This document shows, piece after piece, positions 37,227 through 45,702 of a stretch of DNA of 64,000 bases. The position numbers were made by a program, and so were the translations under genes. The notes under the pieces were generated by a model. That model worked only from the letters and a program-made list of their open reading frames with translations, ran no database searches and was not told the DNA's origin. Position 1 is the first letter of the stretch; each line of letters begins with the position of its first letter. The DNA is from UBA6059 sp964351595 (GTDB lineage: Bacteria; Bacteroidota; Bacteroidia; Cytophagales; Cyclobacteriaceae), in the NCBI GenBank assembly GCA_964351595.1, contig CAYGOT010000002.1:73610-137609 (forward strand), written 5' to 3'.

Positions 37227-37769
37227 TTGACAAGTATCGATTTCAATACACTCCTTATAAAGCGCCTTAAGAATAAGGACGTTACTGCTCTCGACTACCT
37301 CTATGACCATTACTCGGAAGCGCTCTACGGTATAATACACCGAACGGTTAATCACAAAGAAATTGCCGAGGAGACACTTCATGATGTATTTATTCGCATC
37401 TGGGATCAAATCGACGCATATGACACTAGCAAGGGCACTTTGTTTACCTGGATGTATCGCATCGCGCGCAACAAAGCTATTGATGCTCGACGTTCCAGAG
37501 ATTTTAAGGCAGGAGAAAAATCCAAAGACATTGATGAGTACGTAGATATATTCGAGACATCAGAAAAGAGAGAAGACTATATCGGATTATCGAAAGTACT
37601 TGATGCTATCGGAGAGATGTGCAAGAAATTAATTCAACTCAATTTCTTCATGGGGTACTCTCACGCTGAGATCAGTGAAAAGGAAGATATGGCATTGGGC
37701 ACGGTAAAAACAAGGTTGAGAAATTGTCTCAAGGATATTAAGAAGGAACTGAAAAGCGATTTTGAATAA
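37227..37769 (+). CDS. ECF-type RNA polymerase sigma factor
   Basis: 180 residues from a TTG start. Sigma region 2 is visible as ALDYLYDHYSEALYGII...AEETLHDVFIRIWDQI with the core-binding DALxDVF-type helix, then TWMYRIARNKAIDARRS. Region 4 is CKKLIQLNFFMGYSHAEISEKEDMALGTVKTRLRNCLKDIKKEL with a helix-turn-helix. It overlaps the anti-sigma gene by eight bases, so the two are co-translated. This pair is followed directly by the tandem CHRD lipoprotein, its most likely target or the module it serves. This is an extracytoplasmic stress or surface-signal sigma factor of unknown inducer. Confidence 0.93.
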   Translation: MTSIDFNTLLIKRLKNKDVTALDYLYDHYSEALYGIIHRTVNHKEIAEETLHDVFIRIWDQIDAYDTSKGTLFTWMYRIARNKAIDARRSRDFKAGEKSKDIDEYVDIFETSEKREDYIGLSKVLDAIGEMCKKLIQLNFFMGYSHAEISEKEDMALGTVKTRLRNCLKDIKKELKSDFE

Positions 37770-38550
37770 GCAAGAGTTATTATCGGAAGGATATCTGACT
37801 GCATACATCACAGGTGAAGTCAGCGCAGAGGAATCGGAGCAGATTGAAGCTTTGATCGCTACCGAAAATGACGTCCGTGCCGAATATCTTGAGCTTCAAA
37901 AAACGCTGGAACTCCTTGCGTTCAGGCAAGCCGTGGCTCCCCCCACCTCTGTCAAGCAATTGGCGATGCAAGATGAGAAGGTGATAAAGAATGCCAACTT
38001 TGCCGACAATAGCGTAAAGCTTCAAACCTCACGGTTCATGATGGCGGCTAGTGTCACGCTAGCACTTATTTCTGCAATCGCAGCACTCTATTTCTACAAT
38101 CAATGGCAGAGTACCGACTATCGGTTGGCGCAGTTAACTGCCCGGAACATTGAGCTAGCTGAAAATTATAATCTGGTCAATCAAGAGCTCACCAACATCA
38201 GGCAAGACTTAGCAGTAATCATAAGCCCGGAATTCCAAAGGATCATTCTGCAGGGTACAGAAAACGCACAAGATGCCAAGGCAGTAGTTTACTGGAATCC
38301 AACTCAGGAGGAGCTCTTTCTCAACTCCTCTAATATGATCAGTTTAACCCAAGATCAACAATACCAACTATGGGCGCTCGTAGATGGAGTACCCATTGAT
38401 GCCGGTGTGTTTGATGCCAGCAGTGGCACATTCCAAATCATGAAGGGAATAGGTGCGGCAGATGCCTTTGCAGTCACTATCGAAAAGGCTGGCGGTGCTG
38501 AGAGCCCAACTCTCTCTACCATGCAGGTATACGGAGAAGTAATAGGATAA
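37762..38550 (+). CDS. Membrane anti-sigma factor (RskA-like C-terminal domain)
   Basis: 262 residues from a TTG that overlaps the sigma-factor stop. The cytoplasmic N-terminal helical part (YLTAYITGEVSAEESEQIEALI) resembles anti-sigma domains but lacks a His-x3-Cys-x2-Cys zinc motif. One transmembrane helix lies at about residue 93-112 (MAASVTLALISAIAALYFY). The periplasmic part, AKAVVYWNPTQEELFLNSSNM...YQLWALVDGVPIDAGVFD, is the RskA/anti-sigma-K C-terminal domain. It should hold the ECF factor at the membrane until a signal triggers release. Confidence 0.9.
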   Translation: MNKQELLSEGYLTAYITGEVSAEESEQIEALIATENDVRAEYLELQKTLELLAFRQAVAPPTSVKQLAMQDEKVIKNANFADNSVKLQTSRFMMAASVTLALISAIAALYFYNQWQSTDYRLAQLTARNIELAENYNLVNQELTNIRQDLAVIISPEFQRIILQGTENAQDAKAVVYWNPTQEELFLNSSNMISLTQDQQYQLWALVDGVPIDAGVFDASSGTFQIMKGIGAADAFAVTIEKAGGAESPTLSTMQVYGEVIG

Positions 38551-38686
38551 TATCCTTCCCATCCACGCTATTTGTCTGCAAACCCCATTTTTGCATTATT
38601 TATATAATTTTTTGACATTTTTTAATCTAATCAAAATCCAGTGGGTCATGATGCTTCGTATATAGGGAAATCGAATGTTTTAACGA

Positions 38687-40289
38687 ATGAAGATAATCAT
38701 GAGAAAAGTTGAATTAAAAAGTCTATTAAGAATAATACCAATGCTAATACTGAGCCTTGGGTTTATGGGTCTGGTTTCATGTGGGGATGATGATGATCAA
38801 ATGCCTACACCTGGAGCCGGGGAAACAGGAATGAGTCAAAGCTTTGACCTTAGTGCAGTTGGCGCTAGTGGCGCCAATGGTACCGTTACTTTTGCTGAAC
38901 TCGATGACAGTAGCGTCAAAATCACGGTCAGTTTGACTGGTACAACCGCTGGAGCTTCTCATCCTGCTCACATACATGACAATACTGCTGCCGAAGGTGG
39001 CGGAATTGCCGTATCGCTGGAACCAATCGATGGCTCATCAGGAATGAGCGAAACCATCGTGTCGGCAAAAGATGACGGATCGCCGATAGGCTATGCTGAT
39101 CTTATTGCATATGACGGATATGTCAACGTACACCTGAGTGCAGATGATCTGGCCACTTTAGTAGCACAGGGAGATATTGGACAAAACGATCTCACTGGAA
39201 TGTCAATGTCTTACGACCTGGGAGAAGTAGCTGTCGCCGGTATCAGTGGTTCGGTGACCTTGTATGAAAGAGTGAACAGCGAAACACTCGCTACCATTGC
39301 GCTAGATANNNNNNNNNNNNNNNNNNNNNNNNNNNNNNNNNNNNNNNNNNNNNNNNNNNNNNNNNNNNNNNNNNNNNNNNNNNNNNNNNNNNNNNNNNNN
39401 NNNNNNNNCAAACATCGCTGCTCTGGATGACGGTACGGCCATTACCTACAGCGAGCTGCTGGATTTTGATGGATATGTCAATGTACACCTGAGTATAGAT
39501 GATCTGGCTACTTTGGTAGCACAGGGAGATATTGGACAAAACGATCTCACTGGATTGTCAATGTCATATGATCTGGGAGAAGTAGCAGTTGCCGGTATTA
39601 GCGGATCAGTGACCTTGTATGAAAGAGTGAACAGCGAAACACTCGCTACCATTGCGCTAGATAATACACCCGACGGAGGATCTCATCCTGCACATATCCA
39701 TTTTAATACTGCAGCAGAAGGCGGTGGAATAGCTGTCTCATTTACTAGTGTGGATGGTGCAACGGGCATGAGCAAAACAAACATCGCTGCTCTGGATGAT
39801 GGTACAGCCATCACCTATAGCGAGTTGCTGGGCTTTGACGGATATGTCAATGTACACCTGAGTGTTGATGATCTGGCTACATTGGTAGCCCAGGGAGACA
39901 TTGGACAAAACGACCTCACTGGAATGTCAATGTCATTTGATCTTGGAGCGGTAGACATAGCCGGCGTAAGTGGCAATGCCACATTTGAGGAAAGGATTAA
40001 CGGAGAAACTTTGGTAACTATATCATTGTCTGGAATCTCATTTTTGGGTGATCATCCTACCCACATACACGCTGGTGCTGTAGCAGATGCTCCTGGTGAT
40101 ATATTGATTTCTCTCAGCACCGTGAATGATCAAGGTGTGAGCAAGACGAATGTAACAGCCAATGACACGGGAGATACGATAACGTATACTGACCTGGTGG
40201 CCATCGATGGGTACATCAATGTGCACAACAGTGCCGCTGACCTGGCCACATTAGTAGCCCAGGGAAATGTAGGAATCAATGCACAGTAA
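38687..40289 (+). CDS. Lipoprotein with four tandem CHRD domains, interrupted by an assembly gap
   Basis: The gene starts at ATG 38687 or 38699 and has a lipoprotein signal (LSLGFMGLVSC). CHRD (chordin-like) repeats begin at 38831, 39200, 39555 and 39924; the first three periods are 369 bases (123 residues) once the gap is corrected. Each carries HPAHIH/HPTHIH and GY(V/I)NVH(L/N)S motifs of the domain. A 100-N run inside repeat 2 puts the two halves in different frames, but the missing sequence should be 114 bases by comparison with repeat 3, which restores the frame. So this is one intact gene, not a pseudogene. CHRD domains are of unknown bacterial function, possibly metal-binding or adhesive. 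It follows the ECF/anti-sigma pair. Confidence 0.88.
38831..40286 (+). repeat. Four tandem 369-bp CHRD-coding repeats
   Basis: Unit boundaries at 38831, 39200, 39555 and 39924. Repeats 2 and 3 are nearly identical at DNA level, repeats 1 and 4 are diverged, which suggests recent duplication of the middle unit and explains the assembly break. Confidence 0.9.
39309..39408. other. Assembly gap (100 N)
   Basis: Exactly 100 unknown bases, the placeholder length for a gap of unknown size. Alignment with the next repeat predicts at least 114 missing bases, or 114 plus a multiple of 369 if whole units collapsed. Confidence 0.98.
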
Positions 40290-40366
40290 AAATATTTCCC
40301 AATAAGAAATCCAATAGGACATTTTACTTCGTAAGTAAGGAAAGTTGAATTTCCATAGCTGGTTGG

Positions 40367-40398
40367 GGCGTCACAGAGAGATCTGTGGCGCCTTTTTT
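40367..40398 (+). terminator. Rho-independent terminator after the CHRD lipoprotein
   Basis: Stem ggcgtcacag/ctgtggcgcc (one G-T pair), loop agagat, followed by six T. It ends the sigma/anti-sigma/CHRD unit. Confidence 0.85.
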
Positions 40399-40451
40399 AT
40401 TATCACGTAACCATTCAATAATCACCTGTAATGACCCATTACCAAAGGTGA

Positions 40452-41459
40452 TTGGTGTATTTTCAAAACTTCTTTGCACGTATCTATTTTACGGCCCAAG
40501 CAACGACCGGCATCAACGCGAAAAACCTACCTCCGACCCCAATCACCTCCATCAAAGGAATAGCTTTCCTGGTGGTTGCGGCGTGCACAATTCACCCCAT
40601 GATTAATGGAGCGATTGCCATGGTCATGGGATTCATCGCATCTTACTTCTTAGGGCACCCTCTCGCCAGAGCCAACAGTAAAGTCATCTCTCAGCTTCTC
40701 AAAACTGCGGTAGTTGGGTTAGGCTTTGGGATGAACCTCCAGGAAACATTAGCCGCTGGCCAGGACGGTATCGGACTCACCGCTTGCTTCATCGCATTTA
40801 CATTAGGAATCGCCATGGCCTTAAGCTGGCTCCTTAAACTGCCACCCAAGCTGTCCTATTTGCTAGGCACTGGCACAGCTATTTGCGGAGGTAGCGCGAT
40901 CGCTACGGTCTCACCGATCATCTCAGCAACAGAAAAGGACATCAGTGTCTCCATTGGGGTTGTATTTCTACTTAACTCAATCGCGTTGATCATTTTTCCC
41001 CTAATTGGACAATGGCTCGACCTGAGCCAATACCAGTTCGGTATGTGGGCCGCTATCGCCATTCATGACACCAGCTCCGTAGTAGGCGCGGCTAGTGCTT
41101 ATGGAGATGAGGCCCTTAGGGTAGCCACTACCGTAAAAATGGTACGCGCGCTGTGGATCATTCCGGTAGCCGTGCTCTCGATTTTCCTGTTTCGAAGTAA
41201 GAAGATGGGTTTTCAAATCCCATGGTTCATTCTACTCTTCATTACCGTCATTGTAGCGAAAGATTACTTACCCTTGGAGCAGGGGGTTATCCATACTGTG
41301 GTGAGTAGCTCCAAAGCCATGATGGTGTTGGCGCTCTTTTTTGTCGGGTCGAGCCTACCGGGAATCAACCTCCAGTCGCTTGGTAAGCGTGCCTTGGTAC
41401 TGGGTGTGGCCTTGTGGGTATTGGTTTCCGTGAGTTCTTTGTTACTTATAATGTTATGA
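40452..41459 (+). CDS. YeiH-family putative sulfate exporter (UPF0324)
   Basis: 335 residues, ten or so transmembrane helices. Family-typical phrases are KTAVVGLGFGMNL, LGTGTAICGGSAIATVSPII, AIHDTSSVVGAASAYG and TTVKMVRALWIIPVA. The start is unclear: TTG 40452 or GTG 40455, both without a ribosome site. The family has been linked to export of sulfate or other organic sulfonate breakdown products, by association rather than direct assay. It stands alone after the CHRD terminator. Confidence 0.88.
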   Translation: MVYFQNFFARIYFTAQATTGINAKNLPPTPITSIKGIAFLVVAACTIHPMINGAIAMVMGFIASYFLGHPLARANSKVISQLLKTAVVGLGFGMNLQETLAAGQDGIGLTACFIAFTLGIAMALSWLLKLPPKLSYLLGTGTAICGGSAIATVSPIISATEKDISVSIGVVFLLNSIALIIFPLIGQWLDLSQYQFGMWAAIAIHDTSSVVGAASAYGDEALRVATTVKMVRALWIIPVAVLSIFLFRSKKMGFQIPWFILLFITVIVAKDYLPLEQGVIHTVVSSSKAMMVLALFFVGSSLPGINLQSLGKRALVLGVALWVLVSVSSLLLIML

Positions 41460-41508
41460 AAGAACCTCCCTCATAATCTAACTGATATTAGGAGTAGGTT
41501 GTCAAAAA

Positions 41509-42075
41509 CTATTTCGATTTCCAAAAATTATAAAAGGGCATGCCTTCAATTCGAGATTCAAATTCTACATCACGGTCTGCGAAACTTGATTTTGATTCTT
41601 CATGGGTATTCATTTTGTAAACAGATTCGAGGCTTCTGACTAGGACATCATTAGAATCAAAGTAAAGCCGTTTTTCAACAGTCACTGGTTCTTCCGCCTG
41701 AAAAGTGTTCATCTTCCAGAAGATAAAATAAAGTTTATTAGTTGTCCCGAAATAGTAATCAACGGAAATATACCAATCGCCAGAAAAAGCGTAATTATCA
41801 TAATTCACAAATGTCCCCAATTCATCATCCTCTATTACACTGACCATTTCGTATAGGAATTTTTCCTCAGTGTTGATTTCATTAGAGTACCATGATTCTT
41901 CTCCATAATTTTCACCCCAAGCATAATGATATAACTTTTTTGAGTTCTCTAGTTCATGCTTGATAATAGGCTGCCAATTCTTAAAGTTCTCTCGGATTTC
42001 AAGAATTGTTTCATCTTGACCGTAAGAAATTAAGCTTATTATGATAAATGTTAACGAAAGGAATACTGACTTCAT
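41509..42075 (-). CDS. Exported hypothetical protein, 188 residues
   Basis: Signal peptide MKSVFLSLTFIIISLISYGQ, then a soluble, aromatic-rich body with many Tyr and Trp (LYHYAWGENYGEESWYSNEIN, GDWYISVDYYFGTTNKLYFIFWKM). No family is recognised. It lies only 16 bases downstream of the large ThuA fusion gene on the same strand, so it is probably read from the same transcript. Its base composition is more AT-rich than its neighbour, which could mean more recent acquisition. Confidence 0.72.
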   Translation of the reverse strand: MKSVFLSLTFIIISLISYGQDETILEIRENFKNWQPIIKHELENSKKLYHYAWGENYGEESWYSNEINTEEKFLYEMVSVIEDDELGTFVNYDNYAFSGDWYISVDYYFGTTNKLYFIFWKMNTFQAEEPVTVEKRLYFDSNDVLVRSLESVYKMNTHEESKSSFADRDVEFESRIEGMPFYNFWKSK

Positions 42076-42091
42076 GCTACTTTTTCATAAA

Positions 42092-45000
42092 CTAATCCAA
42101 ATCTATATGATTAGAGGATTTACTATTTGCTTTGAGAAACTTAACCTTGTCCAACAGGACTACCACCTCATCTTCATTACCCACAAACTTGATGTAAAGG
42201 TCATGCTTACCACTAGTCTGCTTGAGATTCAGGGCTTTACTCGCGCTAGCAAAGCTATCCCCAACAGGTGCGATCTCAGCTGATCCTATCACCTCGCCTT
42301 CCGGATCATCCAGTAAAACTTCGATTCTACCTCCATTAGTCAAGGCTGATCCACTTATCATATAAAGCTCAATATCACCGATTTCTGATAAGTCGATATC
42401 CTCAAATCCAATATACTTGCCTGCTGCACCATCGATGACTACTACCTCATCACTCAAAGCCGGATAATCCACTGGCGTCAATTTTGAAGTGGTGATATTG
42501 TTGGAAAGCTGATAAGTCTCGCACTCAATAATTGGCGATCTCAGGATCAACGTTGACTGAGCGGTAGTGCTCGGCATGTATCCACTCCCGCGATCGGTGT
42601 AGCTTGCCGTCAGCACAAAACTCCCCTTCTCTTCTGAGCTCGATTGTGTGGTATAGCTACCTGCTACGCTCAATCTCTCTGTTGTCGATTCTTGTTCTTC
42701 CGATAGGGAGAGAATATAGCTGACCATCTTGCGCGTATCTGCAGATGACAGTTGCGGGTGAGCGGCCATGGCCTGGTCTCCCCATACTCCAGCACCCCCA
42801 TTGATGATTTTCGCCACGAGATAATCGGTAGCACCCTCATCATCTCTGTACTTCTGCGCTACTTGTAAATAACTGGGCCCTATCGATTTTACTTTTTCCT
42901 GATGACAGGCGCTACAGTCGCTTTCCGCCATGAGTCCCTTACCAGAAAGCACCGCGGATTGAGCAGCCAGCTCCTGATGGCCCTGTGCTATCTCTGTGAT
43001 ATCCGCACCATTCTCGAGGTATTCAATGGATACATTGACTAAGCCAGGATCAATTGATCCATCGGTGGTCGTACCGTCCTCATCGTCGGTCACCACCACT
43101 TCATATCGCAGCTGTCCCTCATTCCAGAAAAAGGTCTTGTTCCCACTTATTTCCCAGGTAATTGCAGGTTTGCTATTGCCCACTCTGATATGAATCTGGT
43201 CAGTTGATTTCATTCCTGCCGCGTCCGTCACCACTAACTTTACATTGTAGTACCCTGCCTCAGTAAAAGTGAAGCTTGGGCTTTCCTCATTCGAGAACTC
43301 ATCCTTTGTAAACTGCCAGGAATACTTAAGTTCGGAAGATTCGAGATCGCCGGACCCCTCGGAAGAGAACTGTACTGTCATTGGCAAGCCGCCTTCAGTC
43401 TGATCCGCCTTCGCCTTAGCTACAGGCCTGCTATTCCCTCCATTAAACTCCACCTTGACGAGCCGCGCATCTGTATTCTTGCTAAACCAGATCGTACCGT
43501 ATTCCAGAAAATAGATCTCACCATTTGGCGAGAATAAAAAATCAATGACATTGTTGAGCTCCATCCCATCCAGAAATGGCTCCATGTACTCATAGTCTCC
43601 TTCCTCGCTCATAGTCACTGCCTTCATCCAGCCACGCATCCAGTCGTAGATAATGAGTTTCTCATCATAGTACTCAGGCAGCTTGTTTGGGCTACTACCG
43701 TAATCATCGGCATAGTACACTCCAGCAGCCATTGCATTGCGTCCACCATCTCCTACCGTAGGAAACTCTTCTGACCGATCGTAGGGATACCATATGTAAG
43801 CGGGCTGAGCCGGTGGCAATTGTTCCATACCCGTATTATTCGGAGAATCGTTGACAGGTGCTGATGCATCAAATGCAGCTCCTGACTGTCTGGAGGTAAA
43901 ATTAAAATCTCTATAAGGTTTATTGTTGCCGTTGAAATAAGGCCAGCCAAAGTACCCGGGCTGCCGTGCCTGATTGACCTCATCATGGCCTTTGGGCCCT
44001 CTCAGTTCCGAGGAAGTACCTGCATCCGGGCCTACATCACCCCAGTAGAGATATCCCGTATGATCATCAAAGGCATATCGAAACGGATTGCGGCAACCCA
44101 TCACATAGATCTCCGGTCGACCTAACTCTTCATCAACAAACAGATTGCCATCAGGAATCGTGTAGGTGCCATCTGGTTGAGGGGTGATCCTAAGGATTTT
44201 ACCTCTCAGGTCATTCGTGTTTGAGGACGACTTCTGGGCATCCCAGGCTGACCGGTTGATTCGTTCATCAATCGGTCCATAGCCATCCGACTCAAAGGGA
44301 TTGGTATTGTCTCCCAGTGAGATGAAAAGATTGCCTGATTGGTCAAACTCTATCGAACCTGCAGAATGACAGCATTCTTCTCGCTGCACCGGAATGTCAA
44401 GTAGCACTTTTTCTGATTCCGGTAGGAAGGCTCCTCCATAGTAAGTGAACCGCGAGACGCGCTGAATCTCCTCATCACCTATCGGCGAATAAAAGAGGTA
44501 GATCCAATTGTTGAAAGCAAAATCAGGATCAACGGCTAGTCCCAGCAGCCCATCTTCATGGACAGTATGGACTGGGAAAGTAGTGATAAGATCAATCTCT
44601 CCGGAAGTGTGGTCATACCTCTTGATCTGTCCCTTGCGCTGAATAAACAAAATGTCACCATTGGGAAGCAAATCCATCTCCATCGGCTCTTCAAAATCAC
44701 TTCCAAGCACCACTTTGGTAAACCGCTCCGGCTCTGGCATCACAGTGGGACGGCTGTAGTCGATATCGTACCGCTCCCCCATAGCATACTGCAATCCACC
44801 TGCGAGTAATTTTACAAAGTCGACATCTTGAAAGGTATCTGCGGTATGTCCGAGTCCGGTATAAAAAGACCTGCCACCATCAAAATCGTGATACCATGTG
44901 ATCGGGTGATAGTCACCATTCTCACCGCCTTCATAGCTCGATTCATCAAGCGAGATCAATACATTCACATCATGATTAAGGTTTTTATAGTTATACCATT

Positions 45001-45511
45001 CGTCTTCGCGCTCCCAGGTTTCCGGTAGGTGGGCTACCGCGAAATGTTCTGAAGACCTTACCTGCATCTTCGCTTTCCTTATATTGGGATTGTTGGGGTG
45101 GCTCTTAAAATAAGCACCGACTAACCGCCCATACCATGGCCAATCATACTCTGTATCGGCAGCAGCATGAATGCCGACAAATCCACCACCTGCTTGAATA
45201 TATCGTTGAAATTGCACCTGCTGGCCGGCATCAAGCACATCCAGGGTAGTACTAAGGAAGACTACCGCCCTGTACTGCAACAGGTTACGTTCGGTGAATA
45301 ATGATGCGTCTTCCGTGGTGTCAACCTCAAAGCCTTGCTCTTCTCCAATCTTCTTAAGCGCAGCTTGGCCAGCTGGAATGGAAGCATGCCGATAACCCAT
45401 GGTCTTAGAGAAGACAAGCACTTTGGCTGGTGGCTCTTCCTCTGGTGAACAAGCAAAGGTGAGGGTCAGAAAACAGACTGGTATCAAAAGGAACAAAAGG
45501 GGGTGCTTCAT
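42092..45511 (-). CDS. Lipoprotein fusion: ThuA, sugar dehydrogenase, PKD, cytochrome c and carbohydrate-binding domains
   Basis: 1139 residues with a lipoprotein signal (FLTLTFACSP). Domains in order: ThuA, a GATase-like fold (about 30-250; FSKTMGYRHASI, GGFVGIHAAADTEYDW); a PQQ-type glucose/sorbosone dehydrogenase propeller (about 260-680; EDGLLGLAVDPDFAFN, YFGWPYFNGNNKPY); a PKD domain (about 700-785); a single-haem cytochrome c (CSACH near residue 872, with a distal Met in GDQAMAAHPQL near 920); and a CBM6-like beta-sandwich (about 985-1125). It probably oxidises sugars at the outer surface or periplasm and passes electrons to the fused haem. Two TTCCGGTAGG copies lie in it at 44417 and 45020. 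Confidence 0.93.
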   Translation of the reverse strand: MKHPLLFLLIPVCFLTLTFACSPEEEPPAKVLVFSKTMGYRHASIPAGQAALKKIGEEQGFEVDTTEDASLFTERNLLQYRAVVFLSTTLDVLDAGQQVQFQRYIQAGGGFVGIHAAADTEYDWPWYGRLVGAYFKSHPNNPNIRKAKMQVRSSEHFAVAHLPETWEREDEWYNYKNLNHDVNVLISLDESSYEGGENGDYHPITWYHDFDGGRSFYTGLGHTADTFQDVDFVKLLAGGLQYAMGERYDIDYSRPTVMPEPERFTKVVLGSDFEEPMEMDLLPNGDILFIQRKGQIKRYDHTSGEIDLITTFPVHTVHEDGLLGLAVDPDFAFNNWIYLFYSPIGDEEIQRVSRFTYYGGAFLPESEKVLLDIPVQREECCHSAGSIEFDQSGNLFISLGDNTNPFESDGYGPIDERINRSAWDAQKSSSNTNDLRGKILRITPQPDGTYTIPDGNLFVDEELGRPEIYVMGCRNPFRYAFDDHTGYLYWGDVGPDAGTSSELRGPKGHDEVNQARQPGYFGWPYFNGNNKPYRDFNFTSRQSGAAFDASAPVNDSPNNTGMEQLPPAQPAYIWYPYDRSEEFPTVGDGGRNAMAAGVYYADDYGSSPNKLPEYYDEKLIIYDWMRGWMKAVTMSEEGDYEYMEPFLDGMELNNVIDFLFSPNGEIYFLEYGTIWFSKNTDARLVKVEFNGGNSRPVAKAKADQTEGGLPMTVQFSSEGSGDLESSELKYSWQFTKDEFSNEESPSFTFTEAGYYNVKLVVTDAAGMKSTDQIHIRVGNSKPAITWEISGNKTFFWNEGQLRYEVVVTDDEDGTTTDGSIDPGLVNVSIEYLENGADITEIAQGHQELAAQSAVLSGKGLMAESDCSACHQEKVKSIGPSYLQVAQKYRDDEGATDYLVAKIINGGAGVWGDQAMAAHPQLSSADTRKMVSYILSLSEEQESTTERLSVAGSYTTQSSSEEKGSFVLTASYTDRGSGYMPSTTAQSTLILRSPIIECETYQLSNNITTSKLTPVDYPALSDEVVVIDGAAGKYIGFEDIDLSEIGDIELYMISGSALTNGGRIEVLLDDPEGEVIGSAEIAPVGDSFASASKALNLKQTSGKHDLYIKFVGNEDEVVVLLDKVKFLKANSKSSNHIDLD

Positions 45512-45702
45512 AGGGTTGGTTTAATCCAGGATGAGTGGACTTGGTGGCCACATGATTTTCTTTCGAAAATAGGGAATTGGACTGAATGGCTCAATAAAGG
45601 TCGAGACTAATAGTCCCTGGCGTCTATAGGAGGTGGATATCGGTGGAATAGCCGCGCTGGCAGATCAATTTAGCTTTTCGCAAAATCCGTGTAGATTGAG
45701 AA

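Noticed and set aside
38831..40286. CRISPR-like array
   Set aside because: Repeats are 369 bases long, in frame, and encode CHRD domains; no short repeat-spacer structure.
38687..40289. Frameshifted or split CHRD gene (two open frames)
   Set aside because: The frame difference is explained by the 100-N placeholder; the true spacing of 114 bases restores one frame.
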